Notes: generated by a model not told the origin, from the sequence alone. A stretch of 54,589 nt of DNA from Alphaproteobacteria bacterium (GCA_016869145.1 VGEU01000011.1:1-54589), one strand, 5' to 3'. Counted from the stretch's first letter, positions 20,764 through 31,176 are shown. Translations and numbers: made by a program.

Positions 20764-21600
20764 ATGGCGGGAACCGGGATCGTCTTCCGCCGCATCGTCG
20801 TCGCGGTCGACAGCCCGGCCGCCGCCGATCCCGTGCTCGAGACCGCCGCCGACATCGCCCGGCGGCTCGAGGCGGAGCTCGAGGGCCTGTTCATCGAGGA
20901 CGAGAACCTCCTCCGCCTCGCCGATCTCAATGTCGGGCGCGCGTTCAACGCATTGACCGGGCGCGAGACGGCGCTCGATGCGGCGGCGATGGAGCTTCTC
21001 TTCCGTGGCGAGGCGGCGCGCATCCGGCACGCGCTCGAGGTTCACGTCGGACGCGCCAATCTGCGCCACCGTTTCCGCATCGTGCGCGGCATGGTCGAGC
21101 GTACCCTCGGCGAGGCGGGTGCGGGCGATCTCCTGGTGCTGAGCCTCGCCGGTCGGACGGTGGGTGCGCGCATCGGGCCGCATCACGCGGTGCTGTCGGC
21201 GCTCTCGTCGGTGCGCAACGCCGTTCTCCTCGTCCGGCCGGGGACGCGGCTTTCCGGCCACGCGCTCGTCCTCTATGGACCGGAGCCCGACGGCTCGGGC
21301 CTCCTCGCGGCCGCCGCGCATCTCGTCGCCGGCACCAACGGCCGGCTCACCATCCTCCTCGAGCGCGACCAGGCCCGCTCCGACCGGCTCGCGGCGCAAG
21401 CGGCCGAGGAGGCCGGCCGGCTCGGCCTCGCCGCCGATCTCCGCACCACCGATCGCGTCTCACTCGACGCGGTCTGCGGTCTTCTCGGCGCGGCGGGCGC
21501 CGGCGTCTTCGCCGTCCGCGCGAGCCACGCGCTCCTCACCGGCGCCGATCGCGCGGCGCTCCTCGAGCGGATCGGCTGCCCGCTCCTGATCGTTCCTTGA
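20764..21600 (+). CDS. Tandem universal-stress-protein-like protein
   Basis: A 278-residue protein with a UspA-like N-terminal half: FRRIVVAVDSPAAADPVLETA then ELEGLFIEDENLLRLADL, and a hydrophobic nucleotide-fold segment GAGDLLVLSLAGRTVGARIG. The second half (about residues 150-278) repeats the alpha/beta pattern in a degenerate form, ending CPLLIVP as Usp proteins do. The ATP-binding GxxG-x9-G[ST] motif is not clearly kept. It begins 5 bases after the Lon-like gene and is likely its operon partner. Function beyond the fold cannot be stated. Confidence 0.68.
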   Translation: MAGTGIVFRRIVVAVDSPAAADPVLETAADIARRLEAELEGLFIEDENLLRLADLNVGRAFNALTGRETALDAAAMELLFRGEAARIRHALEVHVGRANLRHRFRIVRGMVERTLGEAGAGDLLVLSLAGRTVGARIGPHHAVLSALSSVRNAVLLVRPGTRLSGHALVLYGPEPDGSGLLAAAAHLVAGTNGRLTILLERDQARSDRLAAQAAEEAGRLGLAADLRTTDRVSLDAVCGLLGAAGAGVFAVRASHALLTGADRAALLERIGCPLLIVP

Positions 21601-21603
21601 GGG

Positions 21604-22521
21604 TCAGGACCGCGCCGCGGCGGCGCCGGCGCGCGCAATCTGTGCCTCGCGGAGCGCGATGTAGTAGCTCGAGCCGCAGATGATGGCGGCGCCGGCCCAG
21701 ACATAGACGCTCGGCAGCTCGGCGAACAAGATCCACGCGAACAGCGCCGCGAACGGAAGCTGCAGGAAATAGGGCGGCATCACGACGCTGATCGGCGCCG
21801 CGGCGACGGCGCGCGTGAAGCACTGCTGCGAGACGAGGCCGCTGACCCCGGCGAACAGGATCCACGGCATATCGGCCCAGCTCGGCGTCACCCAGCCGTC
21901 GAGCGCGGGCACGACGCCGGCGATCGTGACCAGCAGAAAGCCGTGGAACACGACCGTGTTGGAGCCGTCGGTGGCCGCGAGCGCCTTGATCGCGACATTG
22001 GCGATCGCGAACAGGAACGCGGTCGCGAGCACGGCGATGACCGGCAGCGACACCGCGACCACGCCGGGGCGGATGATGACGAGCGCGCCGAGGAAGCCGA
22101 TCAGCGTCGCCGTCCAGCGCCGGAGGCCGACCTTCTCGCCGAGGAAGACGGCCGCGATCACGATCGTGAACAAGGGCGTCGTGAAATAGAGCGCCGTCGC
22201 CTCCGCGGTCGGCAGATGCGCGAGCGCGAAGAACCAGCACAGGATGCCGGCATACATCGTTAGCGCATAAAGGAGATAGATGCGCCAGCGCCTGACGCCG
22301 ATCACGCGGCGCCACGCCCCGATCGCCCAGGGCAGCATCAGGACGGCGGCGAGCCCGGATCGGAACAGCGCGAGCTCGTAGACCGAATAGCGCGCCGAAA
22401 GATAGCGGATGACGACGAAGCCGGCGGCGAAGGCGAGTGCGGCGAAACCCATCCACAACGCGCCGCGCACGCCGCCGGGAAGCGCGCGGAAGCTGGCGAG
22501 GCCGGGCGCCGGGCGGGCCAT
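21604..22521 (-). CDS. EamA/DMT-family permease 7
   Basis: The 305-residue paralogue starts MARPAPGLAS and has two EamA halves: YSVYELALFRSGLAAVLMLPW, LPTAEATALYFTTPLF, FLGEKVGLRRW, IIRPGVVAV and MPPYFLQLPFAALFAWILFAELPSV. It resembles the array at 10232-16578, especially permeases 2 and 3, but lies 5 kb away on the opposite strand. It is 5 bases downstream of the glycosylase gene and probably shares its transcript. The ATG was chosen to match the paralogues; a longer frame upstream is opposite the glycosylase. Confidence 0.9.
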   Translation of the reverse strand: MARPAPGLASFRALPGGVRGALWMGFAALAFAAGFVVIRYLSARYSVYELALFRSGLAAVLMLPWAIGAWRRVIGVRRWRIYLLYALTMYAGILCWFFALAHLPTAEATALYFTTPLFTIVIAAVFLGEKVGLRRWTATLIGFLGALVIIRPGVVAVSLPVIAVLATAFLFAIANVAIKALAATDGSNTVVFHGFLLVTIAGVVPALDGWVTPSWADMPWILFAGVSGLVSQQCFTRAVAAAPISVVMPPYFLQLPFAALFAWILFAELPSVYVWAGAAIICGSSYYIALREAQIARAGAAAARS

Positions 22522-22526
22522 GCGCC

Positions 22527-23129
22527 TCAGCCGATCAGCGCATGAACGCGGCGGCGGAGCTCGGGCAAGAGCTCGACATCGAACCAGGGATTGGACTTCT
22601 GCCAGTGCGTCGTCCGCCACGACGGATGCGGCGTCGGCAGGATGTCGGGAAGATAGCGGCGGAACGCGCGTACCGTCTCGGTCAGCGACCGGCCGCGCTC
22701 GCGCCCGAGATAATAAGCCTGCGCATAGCTCCCGACCAGGAGCGTAAGCGTGACGCGGCCGAGCGCGGCGCGGATCGGCGGGTGCCACAAGGGCGCGCAC
22801 TCGCGCCGTGGTGGCTTGTCGCCGCTGCGCGCATCGACGCCGGGATAGCAGAGGCCCATCGGCAGGATCGCGATCCGGCGCGTGTCGTAGAACCGGTCGC
22901 GGTCGAGGTCGAGCCATTGCCGCAGCCGGTCGCCGCTCGCGTCGTTCCACGGGATGCCGGTCTCGTGCACGCGCGTGCCCGGCGCCTGGCCGATGATCAG
23001 GACCCGCGCGGTCGCGGCGACGCGAAGCACCGGCCGCGGCCCGCGCGGCAGATGCGCGGCGCAGAGCGTACAGGCCTCCGACCGCGCGACGAGCGCGGCG
23101 AGCGATGCGGGCGAGGGCGGACGGCTCAC
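22527..23129 (-). CDS. Uracil-DNA glycosylase family protein
   Basis: The 200-residue protein has [24 protein letters not shown] (cited core [15 protein letters not shown]), which is the active-site A region of the family 4/5-like UDG superfamily, and [11 protein letters not shown] near the C-terminus matching motif B. An N-terminal CTLC pair is present but the other two iron-sulfur cysteines of family 4 are not clear, so it may lack the cluster. It probably excises uracil or another damaged base. The exact specificity is not predictable. Overlaps nothing; 5 bases before permease 7. Confidence 0.83.
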   Translation of the reverse strand: MSRPPSPASLAALVARSEACTLCAAHLPRGPRPVLRVAATARVLIIGQAPGTRVHETGIPWNDASGDRLRQWLDLDRDRFYDTRRIAILPMGLCYPGVDARSGDKPPRRECAPLWHPPIRAALGRVTLTLLVGSYAQAYYLGRERGRSLTETVRAFRRYLPDILPTPHPSWRTTHWQKSNPWFDVELLPELRRRVHALIG

Positions 23130-23203
23130 GGCAGCGACCGGATCATGCGCGCAGCCTCGGGGCTCGACGCGAGCCGGGCCGGAGGGTAGAACGGCGCACC
23201 ACC

Positions 23204-23674
23204 ATGTTCAACGTGCTCTTCGTCTGCACCGGCAATATCTGCCGCTCGCCGACCGCCGAAGCGGTGTTCCGCGCCCGCGTCGCCGCGGCCGGGCTCGCGG
23301 CGCGGATCGGCACCGGTTCGGCCGGCATAGGCGACTGGCATGTCGGCGAGGCGCCCGATCCGCGGACGCGCGATGCCGCCTCGGCGCGCGGCTACGATCT
23401 GTCGCGCTTGCGCGCACGCCAGGTCCGCACGGCCGATTTCGAGGACTTCGATCTCCTCCTCGCGATGGACCACGGCCACGAGCGCGCGCTCCGCCGCCTG
23501 GCCCCGCCGGCCCGCCTCGCGCGTGTCGGTCTCTTCCTCGACTACGCCCCCGGCGCCGGCCCGCGCGAGGTGCCCGATCCCTATTACGGCGGCGCCGACG
23601 GGTTCGCGCTGGTCCTCGATCTCGTCGAGGCGGGCGTCGCCGGCCTCCTCAAATCGATCCGCGACCGCGTCTAG
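23204..23674 (+). CDS. Low-molecular-weight protein-tyrosine phosphatase
   Basis: The 156-residue protein begins [19 protein letters not shown], whose CTGNICRS is the PTP loop with nucleophile Cys8 and Arg14. The general-acid Asp is in the C-terminal VPDPYYGG motif at about residues 125-132. Length is standard for the family. Such enzymes dephosphorylate BY-kinases in polysaccharide synthesis or, as ArsC types, reduce arsenate; the DPYY motif favours phosphatase. No kinase or ars gene is adjacent. The ATG was chosen because the signature starts 8 residues in. Confidence 0.92.
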   Translation: MFNVLFVCTGNICRSPTAEAVFRARVAAAGLAARIGTGSAGIGDWHVGEAPDPRTRDAASARGYDLSRLRARQVRTADFEDFDLLLAMDHGHERALRRLAPPARLARVGLFLDYAPGAGPREVPDPYYGGADGFALVLDLVEAGVAGLLKSIRDRV

Positions 23675-23784
23675 CGGCCCGTCGCGCACAACACCGTTGC
23701 GTCCCGCACAACGGCCGCGTGCTTGACCCGCTCGAGGCGCGGCCCCACCTCCCAGGGAGTGCCGGCCCGACGGAGAGCACAAGC

Positions 23785-24471
23785 ATGTTCGCCCGCATTC
23801 GCGAGGACATCGAATCGATCATGGCGCGCGATCCGGCCGCGCGCTCGCGGCTCGAAATGCTCCTGTGCTATCCGGGCCTGCACGCGATGGCGTTCCACCG
23901 CCTCGCGCACGCGCTGTGGCGGCGGGGCATCGCTACGCCGGCGCGCCTCGTGTCCCATCTCGCGCGCTTTCTGACCGGGATCGAGATCCATCCCGGCGCG
24001 ACGATCGGGCGGCGGCTCTTCATCGACCACGGCATGGGCTGCGTGATCGGCGAGACGGCCGAGATCGGCGACGACGTCACGCTCTATCACGGCGTCACGC
24101 TCGGCGGCATCTCGCTCGAGAAGGGAAAGCGCCATCCGACGCTCGCCGACCGCGTCGTCGTCGGCGCCGGCGCGCAGGTGCTCGGGCCGATCACCGTCGG
24201 CGCCGGCGCGCGCATCGGCGCCAATGCGGTCGCGCTCGCCGACGTGGCGCCCGGCGCGACGATGGTCGGGATCCCGGCCAAGGCCGCCTCGATGCGGCCG
24301 CGCGCCGAAGCCGAGGGCTTCGCCGCCTATGGCACGCCGCGCCAGGGTGTCGCCGACCCGACCGCGAAGGCGATCGAGGCGCTGCAGGCCGAGATCGCGC
24401 GCCTCGAGGCGCGGATCGAGAGCCTGGAGAGCGAGGCGGAACGGGAACCGCGGCGCGCGAGGCAGTCATGA
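23785..24471 (+). CDS. cysE: Serine O-acetyltransferase
   Basis: The 228-residue enzyme acetylates L-serine with acetyl-CoA, first step of cysteine synthesis. It has the short N-terminal domain ([20 protein letters not shown]), then left-handed beta-helix hexapeptide repeats with [25 protein letters not shown]-type and LYHGVTLGG stretches and the catalytic His residues. The C-terminus ends in a charged coiled coil (about residues 190-220) instead of the usual Ile-tail. It overlaps cysK by 4 bases. GGAGA precedes the ATG; a 110-base gap before it holds no clear promoter. Confidence 0.93.
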   Translation: MFARIREDIESIMARDPAARSRLEMLLCYPGLHAMAFHRLAHALWRRGIATPARLVSHLARFLTGIEIHPGATIGRRLFIDHGMGCVIGETAEIGDDVTLYHGVTLGGISLEKGKRHPTLADRVVVGAGAQVLGPITVGAGARIGANAVALADVAPGATMVGIPAKAASMRPRAEAEGFAAYGTPRQGVADPTAKAIEALQAEIARLEARIESLESEAEREPRRARQS

Positions 24472-25496
24472 ACGACGGTGATGTCCGCGTCGTCGCGGGC
24501 GATGTGCGCGACGGCTTCGTCGGCGCGGTCAGCAACACGCCGCTGATCCGGCTCAAGCGCGCCTCGGAGGAGACCGGCTGCACCATTCTCGGCAAGGCGG
24601 AATTCCTCAACCCCGGCGACTCGGTCAAGGACCGCGCGGCGCTCTTCATCGTGCGCGACGCCGAGGCGCGGGGCGTGCTTCGCCCCGGCGGCACGATCGT
24701 CGAGGGCACTGCGGGCAACACCGGCATCGGTCTCGCTTTGGTCGGCAACGCGCGCGGCTATCGCACCGTGATCGTGATGCCCGAGACGCAGAGCCAGGAG
24801 AAGAAGGACATGCTGCGCCTGTGCGGCGCGGCGCTGATCATGGTGCCGGCCGCCCCGTACAAGGATCCCGGCAACTATATCCGCCATTCCGAGCGGCTCG
24901 CGGCCGAGCTCGCGGCGCGTGAGCCGAACGGCGCGGTGTGGGCGAACCAGTTCGACAACCTCGCCAACATGACCGCGCACGAACAGACGACCGGCCCCGA
25001 GATCTGGCGCCAGACCGGCGGACGCATCGACGGCTTCGTCGCCTCCGTCGGCACCGGCGGCACGCTCGCCGGCACCGGGCGCGCGCTCAAGGCACGCGAC
25101 CCCAAGATCCGGATCGCGCTCGCCGACCCGATGGGATCGGCGATCTACAGCCACTACGCGACCGGCACGCTCAAGGCCGAAGGCAACTCGATCACCGAAG
25201 GCATCGGCCAGGGCCGCATCACGCGCAATCTCGCCGCCGCACCGGTCGACGACTGGTTCCAGGTCACCGACGCCGAGGCGCTGCCGGTCGTGTTCGACCT
25301 CGTGCGCGAGGAGGGGCTGGTGCTCGGCGGCTCGAGCGGCATCAACGTCGTCGGCGCCATCAAGCTGGCGCGGAAGCTCGGGCCCGGGCACACCATCGTC
25401 ACCATCCTCTGCGACGGCGGCGCGCGCTACCAGTCGAAGCTCTTCAACCCCGCGTTCCTGAAGGAGAAGGGGCTCCCCGTCCCGCCCTGGCTCTGA
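24468..25496 (+). CDS. cysK: Cysteine synthase (O-acetylserine sulfhydrylase)
   Basis: The 342-residue PLP enzyme makes cysteine from O-acetylserine and sulfide. [11 protein letters not shown] holds the Schiff-base Lys54, [10 protein letters not shown] is the substrate loop, and [10 protein letters not shown] binds the PLP phosphate. The loop reads TAGNTG rather than the TSGNTG of enteric CysK, a variant usual in one alphaproteobacterial subgroup. ATGA overlap with cysE makes the pair a translationally coupled unit, consistent with the CysE-CysK complex. Cystathionine beta-synthase activity is a less likely alternative. Confidence 0.92.
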   Translation: MNDGDVRVVAGDVRDGFVGAVSNTPLIRLKRASEETGCTILGKAEFLNPGDSVKDRAALFIVRDAEARGVLRPGGTIVEGTAGNTGIGLALVGNARGYRTVIVMPETQSQEKKDMLRLCGAALIMVPAAPYKDPGNYIRHSERLAAELAAREPNGAVWANQFDNLANMTAHEQTTGPEIWRQTGGRIDGFVASVGTGGTLAGTGRALKARDPKIRIALADPMGSAIYSHYATGTLKAEGNSITEGIGQGRITRNLAAAPVDDWFQVTDAEALPVVFDLVREEGLVLGGSSGINVVGAIKLARKLGPGHTIVTILCDGGARYQSKLFNPAFLKEKGLPVPPWL

Positions 25497-25510
25497 GCCG
25501 CGCCCGCCGG

Positions 25511-26053
25511 TCAGTCGCGCGCGAGCGGGAACATCGCCTCGGGGCGGTAGATCGGGCTGCTCCGGCTCGACCAGCTCGAATAGAGGACGAAGCGGGCGAC
25601 CGCAAAGGGCGGCGCGCGGAACAGCGTGTTGGCGGCGAGCCAGGGATGCACGTCGGCGGCCTGGCCGTTGTTCATGCGCCCGACGGTCAGATGCGGGGAG
25701 TAGCTGCGCCGCTCGGGATCGAGGCCGGCGCGCACGAGCGTCGATTCGACCCGGTCGCGGAGCGCGCCGAGCGCGCCGTTCTTCTCGACGCCGAGCCACA
25801 GCGTGTGGACGCGTCCGCCGGTCTCGAAATGCCCGGCGCCGGCGAGCGTGACGGCGAACGGCGCGCTTCGCACGTCTTCGAGCGCCGGCACGATCTCGTG
25901 CATCGCATCCTCGTTCACCTCGCCGATGAACCGGACCGTGATATGGAGGCTCTCCTCCGCCACCCAGCGCGCGGCGCGGATGCCGCTCGCCAGCATCGCG
26001 ACGCGGCGGCGGAGATCCTCGGGCAGCTCGATCGCGACGAACAGGCGGATCAT
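25511..26053 (-). CDS. thpR: RNA 2',3'-cyclic phosphodiesterase (2'-5' RNA ligase family)
   Basis: The 180-residue protein begins MIRLFVAIELPE and carries the two HxT motifs of the 2H phosphoesterase fold: HITVRF at His37 and HLTVGR at His121. The C-terminal VLYSSWSSRSSPIYRPEAMFPL matches bacterial ThpR/LigT. It hydrolyses RNA cyclic phosphates or, in vitro, ligates tRNA halves. Its ATG shares one base with the stop of the FIST gene (TGATG), so it is coupled to it. Convergent with cysK across 14 bases. Confidence 0.9.
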   Translation of the reverse strand: MIRLFVAIELPEDLRRRVAMLASGIRAARWVAEESLHITVRFIGEVNEDAMHEIVPALEDVRSAPFAVTLAGAGHFETGGRVHTLWLGVEKNGALGALRDRVESTLVRAGLDPERRSYSPHLTVGRMNNGQAADVHPWLAANTLFRAPPFAVARFVLYSSWSSRSSPIYRPEAMFPLARD

Positions 26054-27180
26054 CAGCCGAGGACGGTCAGGACGCCCGTATAGCCGTAGAGCCGGTTGTT
26101 GCAGATCTCGCCGTTGGCGAAGAAGCCGATCAGCGGCACGCCGCCGAGCGCGGTCTCGATCGCCTTGAGCTCCTCGGAGTTCTTGCCGAACAGGTTCGGC
26201 CCGCGCGCGACGCATGAGAAATAGAGCGCGGCGCGCGGCGTGCCCTCGATCCGCCGCTTGACGTCGGCGACCATGCGCTCGAGGTCGGCCATCGCGGCGG
26301 CGCCGTCGCGGCGGACGAACATCAGCTTGTCGCCGGTCTTGAGCCGCTCGCCGACCGCGAGCCAGCCGTTCTCCGGATCGATCCCCATCAGGTTCCGCAC
26401 CAGATAGTCCGCCTTGTCCGAGCCCGCGATCGGCAGCGCGACATGGATATAGCCGCCGACACGCGCGAGGTTGCGCGCCAGAACCTCGCCGATCTCGGCG
26501 CGGAACAGCGCGAAGGCCGGCTTGCCGTCGAGCTCCATCACCACCTGGTCGCGACACTTGGTGATCTCGTGCACCGGGCCGATCGGCGAGCAGCCCTGGC
26601 TGAGCCCGGTCGTCACCGGCACGTCGCCGGCGAACAGGATGCCCGAGATGCCGCCGTCGGTGAGCGGGCCGGCGATCTGGTGCTGGCGCCTGCGCGAGGC
26701 GGTCAGCCCGCCGACCAGGAACGATTCGGTATCGTCGGAGACCGAATCGATGATCGCCGGCAGATGGCCGTTGCGCGGGTCGCCGTGGACGACGCCGAGC
26801 ATCGGGTGGTGCGTGCCGACCCAGTCGCGCACCGCATCGGGCAGCGTCTCGCCCGGCTTGGCGACCGTCGGCAGAAGCTGGAAGCTCCCCGCCGGCATCG
26901 CGCCGACCAGGACCGCCATCGCCGGCTTGTCGAAATATTCGCGGCCCGTCACGCAGATGCCGAAGCCGATCGTGCCGACCCAGCTCGCGATCCCGGTTTT
27001 CTCGCTGAGCCGCGCCGTGATGCGCTCGAGGTCGCTGTCGAGCGCGTCGGTGACATAGACGAAGCCGAGATTGAGACCCTGCGGCAGCGGCGCGAGCTGG
27101 AGGAGGCAGGCCTCCGTCATCTCGCTCCACGCGCCGCCGGCGGCATGCGCGAGGCGGAAGGCGGTCGTCGTCGTGTCCAT
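26053..27180 (-). CDS. FIST domain sensory protein
   Basis: A 375-residue protein with FIST_N (about residues 30-210: LGFVYVTDAL, WVGTIGFGICVTGREYF, SFLVGGLTASRRRQHQ, GCSPIGPVHEIT) and FIST_C (about 225-350: FALFRAEIGEVL, SCVARGPNLFGKNSEELKAI). FIST domains are proposed ligand-sensing modules, often for small molecules such as amino acids, sometimes attached to kinases; here it stands alone. The only gene coupled to it is thpR. GFFANGEICNN near the end is the usual FIST_C signature. Output partner unknown. Confidence 0.87.
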   Translation of the reverse strand: MDTTTTAFRLAHAAGGAWSEMTEACLLQLAPLPQGLNLGFVYVTDALDSDLERITARLSEKTGIASWVGTIGFGICVTGREYFDKPAMAVLVGAMPAGSFQLLPTVAKPGETLPDAVRDWVGTHHPMLGVVHGDPRNGHLPAIIDSVSDDTESFLVGGLTASRRRQHQIAGPLTDGGISGILFAGDVPVTTGLSQGCSPIGPVHEITKCRDQVVMELDGKPAFALFRAEIGEVLARNLARVGGYIHVALPIAGSDKADYLVRNLMGIDPENGWLAVGERLKTGDKLMFVRRDGAAAMADLERMVADVKRRIEGTPRAALYFSCVARGPNLFGKNSEELKAIETALGGVPLIGFFANGEICNNRLYGYTGVLTVLG

Positions 27181-27198
27181 AAGCGCCTCTTCTGTCGG

Positions 27199-27885
27199 TC
27201 AGCCCTGGCGGGGCGGGGGCAGAAACCGCTCGACGTGCGGCAACAGCCGCTCGACGATCACGCGCACGCCGCGCGCGTTGGGGTGGATTCCGTCGGGCTG
27301 GTTGAGCGCCGGATCGGCGGCCACGCCCTCGAGGATGAAGGGATAGAACGCGACGCCGTGGCGCGCGGCGACGCGCGGGAAGACGGCGTTGAAGTCGGCG
27401 CCGTATTCGGGGCCGAGATTGGGCGGCGCCAGCATGCCGGCGAGGAGCACGCGGATGTTCTCGCGCCTGAGCCGGGCGACGATCGCATCGAGATTGGCCT
27501 CGCTCGCGCGCGGGTCGATGCCGCGGAGCCCGTCATTGCCGCCGAGCTCGACGATCACAATCGCGGGCCGGTCGGCGAGCATCCAGTCGAGCCGGGCGAG
27601 CCCGCCGGCGGTGGTGTCGCCCGAGACCCCGGCATTGATCACCCGCACGCTGTGGCCGGACTGGCCGAGGGCGCGCGCGAGCTGCGAATCGAGCGCATCG
27701 CGGGGCGCGAGCCCGAAGCCGGCCGCGATCGAATCGCCGAGGATCGCGATCCGGACAGGCTCGGCCGCCGCCGCCCCGGCCGGGATCATGGAGAGGACCA
27801 GCGCGAAGGCATAGAAAAACCGGGTCAGGGCGCCATATAGAGGACGTGATAGAGGACGTGCGTGCGCGCCGCGGCCCCGCCGCAT
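27199..27885 (-). CDS. tesA: SGNH/GDSL-type arylesterase or acyl-CoA thioesterase I-like protein
   Basis: The 228-residue frame has a signal peptide (RFFYAFALVLSMIPAGAAAA, cleavage near residue 41) and the SGNH blocks: GDSIAAGFG with nucleophile Ser52, ELGGNDGL with Asn117, and DGIHPNARG with Asp198 and His201. It is predicted to be a periplasmic lysophospholipase, thioesterase or arylesterase. It is divergent from ybbA-ybbP, the same neighbourhood as E. coli tesA/ybbA/ybbP. The start is uncertain: the chosen ATG gives a long n-region whose codons include a 12-bp tandem repeat; no nearer ATG or GTG gives a full signal peptide. Confidence 0.85.
   Translation of the reverse strand: MRRGRGAHARPLSRPLYGALTRFFYAFALVLSMIPAGAAAAEPVRIAILGDSIAAGFGLAPRDALDSQLARALGQSGHSVRVINAGVSGDTTAGGLARLDWMLADRPAIVIVELGGNDGLRGIDPRASEANLDAIVARLRRENIRVLLAGMLAPPNLGPEYGADFNAVFPRVAARHGVAFYPFILEGVAADPALNQPDGIHPNARGVRVIVERLLPHVERFLPPPRQG
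27837..27860. repeat. 12-bp perfect tandem repeat between tesA and ybbA
   Basis: ATAGAGGACGTG occurs twice head to tail, with no gap. It lies 63 bases before the ybbA start, and inside the presumed N-terminal codons of tesA. It could be a duplicated regulator site for the divergent promoters or a simple slippage duplication. Confidence 0.7.
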
Positions 27886-27922
27886 CCGGGCGGGCGCAGG
27901 GAAGAGGGCTACGGAGCGGAGC

Positions 27923-28651
<729 letters not shown>

Positions 28652-28653
28652 CC

Positions 28654-31176
28654 ATGGCCGCGCTCGCCTGGACGATCGCGCGGCGCGAGCTGCGCGGCGG
28701 CGCCAAGGGCTTCCGCATCTTCCTCGCCTGTCTCGCGCTCGGCGTCGCCGCGATCGCCGCCGTCGGCTCGATCGCCGCCGCGATCGGGCGCGGCCTCGAA
28801 TCGCAAGGCCAGTCGCTCCTCGGCGGCGACGTGATGCTGCGCATGATCCACCGCGATCTGACCGACGCGCACCGCGCCTTCCTGGACGACGGCCGCACGG
28901 TATCGCGCTCGATGACGTTGCGGGCGATGGCGCGGCCCGAGGCCGGCGACAACCGCTCGCTGGTCGAGCTCAAGGCGGTCGATGCGCTCTATCCGCTCTA
29001 CGGCGCGCTCCGGCTCGCGCCGGCGCGCCCGCCGGCCGAAATCTTCGCCCAGCGCGACGGCGTCCACGGCGCCGCGGTCGAGGACGCGCTTCTTCGCCGC
29101 CTCGGCATCGCGCTCGGCGGGCGCATCCAGATCGGATCGGCGCGCTACGAGATCCGCGCCATCGTCGAGAACGAGCCCGACCGCGCCACCTCGGCGCAGG
29201 CGCTCGCGCTCGGACCGCGCATACTGGTCGGCCTCGACAGCATGGCCGCGACCGGGCTCGTCCAGCCCGGCAGCCTGATCTGGTACGGCTACCAGCTCCG
29301 CCTGCCCGAGCGCGAGAGCCCGGCCGCGTTCCGCACCACACTCGCGCGCGCCTTCCCCGACGCGTGGTGGCAGGTGCGCGACCGCACCAACGCGGCGCCG
29401 CAGGTGAGCCACTTCGTCGAGCGCACGACGCTGTTCCTGACGCTGGTCGGCCTCACCGCACTGGTCGTCGGCGGTGTCGGCGTCGGCAACGCGGTGCGCC
29501 ACTTCCTCGCCGGCAAGACCGCGACGATCGCGACCTTCAAGTGCCTCGGCGCGACGGCGCCGCTCGTGTTCGGCGTCTATCTCGTCCAGATCCTCGTCAT
29601 GGCCGCGATCGGCATCGCGATCGGGCTCGCGATCGGCGCCGCGCTGCCGCTTCTGGCCGCCGGCCCGCTCGCCCAGGCGATGAACCTGCCGGCCGAGGCG
29701 GGGGTCTATGGCGGCCCCCTCGCCATCGCGGCGCTGTTCGGCATCCTGGTCGCGCTCGCGTTCTCGGTGTGGCCGATCGCGCAGGCCTGCGAGGTGCCGC
29801 CGGGCACGCTGTTCCGGGCGCTCGTTCGCCCGATGCGGGCCTGGCCGCGGCCGGTCTTCGTCGTCCTGACCTTCGCCGCCGGGTTCGCGCTCGCCGCGCT
29901 CGGCGTCGCGAGCGCGCCCGACCGCCGGCTCGCCCTCTGGTTCGTCGCCGGGACCGCGGCGGCGCTCGTCCTGTTCCGTCTCGCCGGTCTCCTGATCACC
30001 GCGCTCGCGCGCCGCGTGCCGGCCGGGCGCCGCACCGGTCTTCGCCTCGCGCTCGCCAATCTGCACCGGCCGGGCGCGGCGACCGGCAGCATCGTCGTCT
30101 CGCTCGGGCTCGGGCTCACCGTGCTGGTCACCGTCGCCTCGATCCAGGGCAATCTCGCGCACCAGATCGACGCCACGCTCCCCGACCGCGCGCCCGGCTT
30201 CTACTTCGTCGACATCCAGCCCGACCAGCACCAGGCCTTCGAGGCGCTGGTCCGGGCGCAACCCGGCTTCCGCGCGCTCCAGAGCCTGCCGATGCTGCGC
30301 GGGCGCATCACCCGGCTCAACGACCGCGCCGCCGACGACATGGCCGTGGCGCCAGAGACGGCCTGGATGCTCCGCGGCGACCGCGGCGTCACCTGGGCGC
30401 GCGGACGCCCCGACGACGCCAAGGTCGTCGCCGGCACCTGGTGGCCGGAGGACTATCGTGGTCCGCCCCTCCTGTCGTTCACCGCCGAGGGCGCCAAGGG
30501 GCTCGGGCTCGCGGTCGGCGACACGATGACCGTCAACGTCCTCGGGCGCGACATCACCGCCCGGATCGCCAATCTGCGCGAGGTCGAGTGGGGAACGCTC
30601 CGCATGAACTTCGCGATCGTCCTGTCGCCCGGGTTGATCGAGGCGGCGCCGCAGACCTGGCTCGCGACCGTCCACGCCGATCCCGATGCCGAGCTCGCGA
30701 TCGAGCGCGTGGTGACCGAGCGCTTTCCCAACGTCACCGCGATCCGGGTCAAGGACGTGCTCCAGACGGTGGCGAGCGTCCTCGACAAGCTCGCCGCGGC
30801 GGTCGGGTTCACCGCCGCGATCACGCTGGTCGCCGGCACGCTGGTGCTTGCCGGCGCGATCGTCGCGAGCCACCGGCGACGGGTCTATGACGCCGTCGTC
30901 CTCAAGGTCCTCGGCGCGACGCGGGGGCGCATCCTCGGGAGCTTCCTGGTCGAGTACGGCATCCTCGGCCTCGCGACGGCGATCGTCGCCGGCATCCTCG
31001 GCTCGATCGCGGCCTGGGCGGTGGTGACCCAGGTGATGCGGCTCGACTGGGTGTTCCTGCCCGGGCTGGTCGCCGCCGCCGCCTTCCTGTGCGGCGCGCT
31101 CACCATCGGCATGGGCCTCGTCGGCACCTGGCGGGCGCTTGGCCAGAAGCCGGCGCCGTTGTTGAGAAACCCTTAA
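28654..31176 (+). CDS. ybbP: FtsX-family ABC transporter permease, YbbP-like
   Basis: The 840-residue protein has an N-terminal membrane segment (about 22-45), a large periplasmic domain, a central membrane cluster (about 260-450) and a second periplasmic domain followed by C-terminal helices (about 705-825). This duplicated FtsX layout and length match YbbP. WTIARRELRGGAKGFRIFLACLALGV at the N-terminus (cited part ARRELRGGAKGFRIF) is family-typical. With YbbA it should be an inner-membrane machine that acts on envelope lipids or toxic hydrophobic molecules. Substrate is not established for the family. Confidence 0.9.
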   Translation: MAALAWTIARRELRGGAKGFRIFLACLALGVAAIAAVGSIAAAIGRGLESQGQSLLGGDVMLRMIHRDLTDAHRAFLDDGRTVSRSMTLRAMARPEAGDNRSLVELKAVDALYPLYGALRLAPARPPAEIFAQRDGVHGAAVEDALLRRLGIALGGRIQIGSARYEIRAIVENEPDRATSAQALALGPRILVGLDSMAATGLVQPGSLIWYGYQLRLPERESPAAFRTTLARAFPDAWWQVRDRTNAAPQVSHFVERTTLFLTLVGLTALVVGGVGVGNAVRHFLAGKTATIATFKCLGATAPLVFGVYLVQILVMAAIGIAIGLAIGAALPLLAAGPLAQAMNLPAEAGVYGGPLAIAALFGILVALAFSVWPIAQACEVPPGTLFRALVRPMRAWPRPVFVVLTFAAGFALAALGVASAPDRRLALWFVAGTAAALVLFRLAGLLITALARRVPAGRRTGLRLALANLHRPGAATGSIVVSLGLGLTVLVTVASIQGNLAHQIDATLPDRAPGFYFVDIQPDQHQAFEALVRAQPGFRALQSLPMLRGRITRLNDRAADDMAVAPETAWMLRGDRGVTWARGRPDDAKVVAGTWWPEDYRGPPLLSFTAEGAKGLGLAVGDTMTVNVLGRDITARIANLREVEWGTLRMNFAIVLSPGLIEAAPQTWLATVHADPDAELAIERVVTERFPNVTAIRVKDVLQTVASVLDKLAAAVGFTAAITLVAGTLVLAGAIVASHRRRVYDAVVLKVLGATRGRILGSFLVEYGILGLATAIVAGILGSIAAWAVVTQVMRLDWVFLPGLVAAAAFLCGALTIGMGLVGTWRALGQKPAPLLRNP

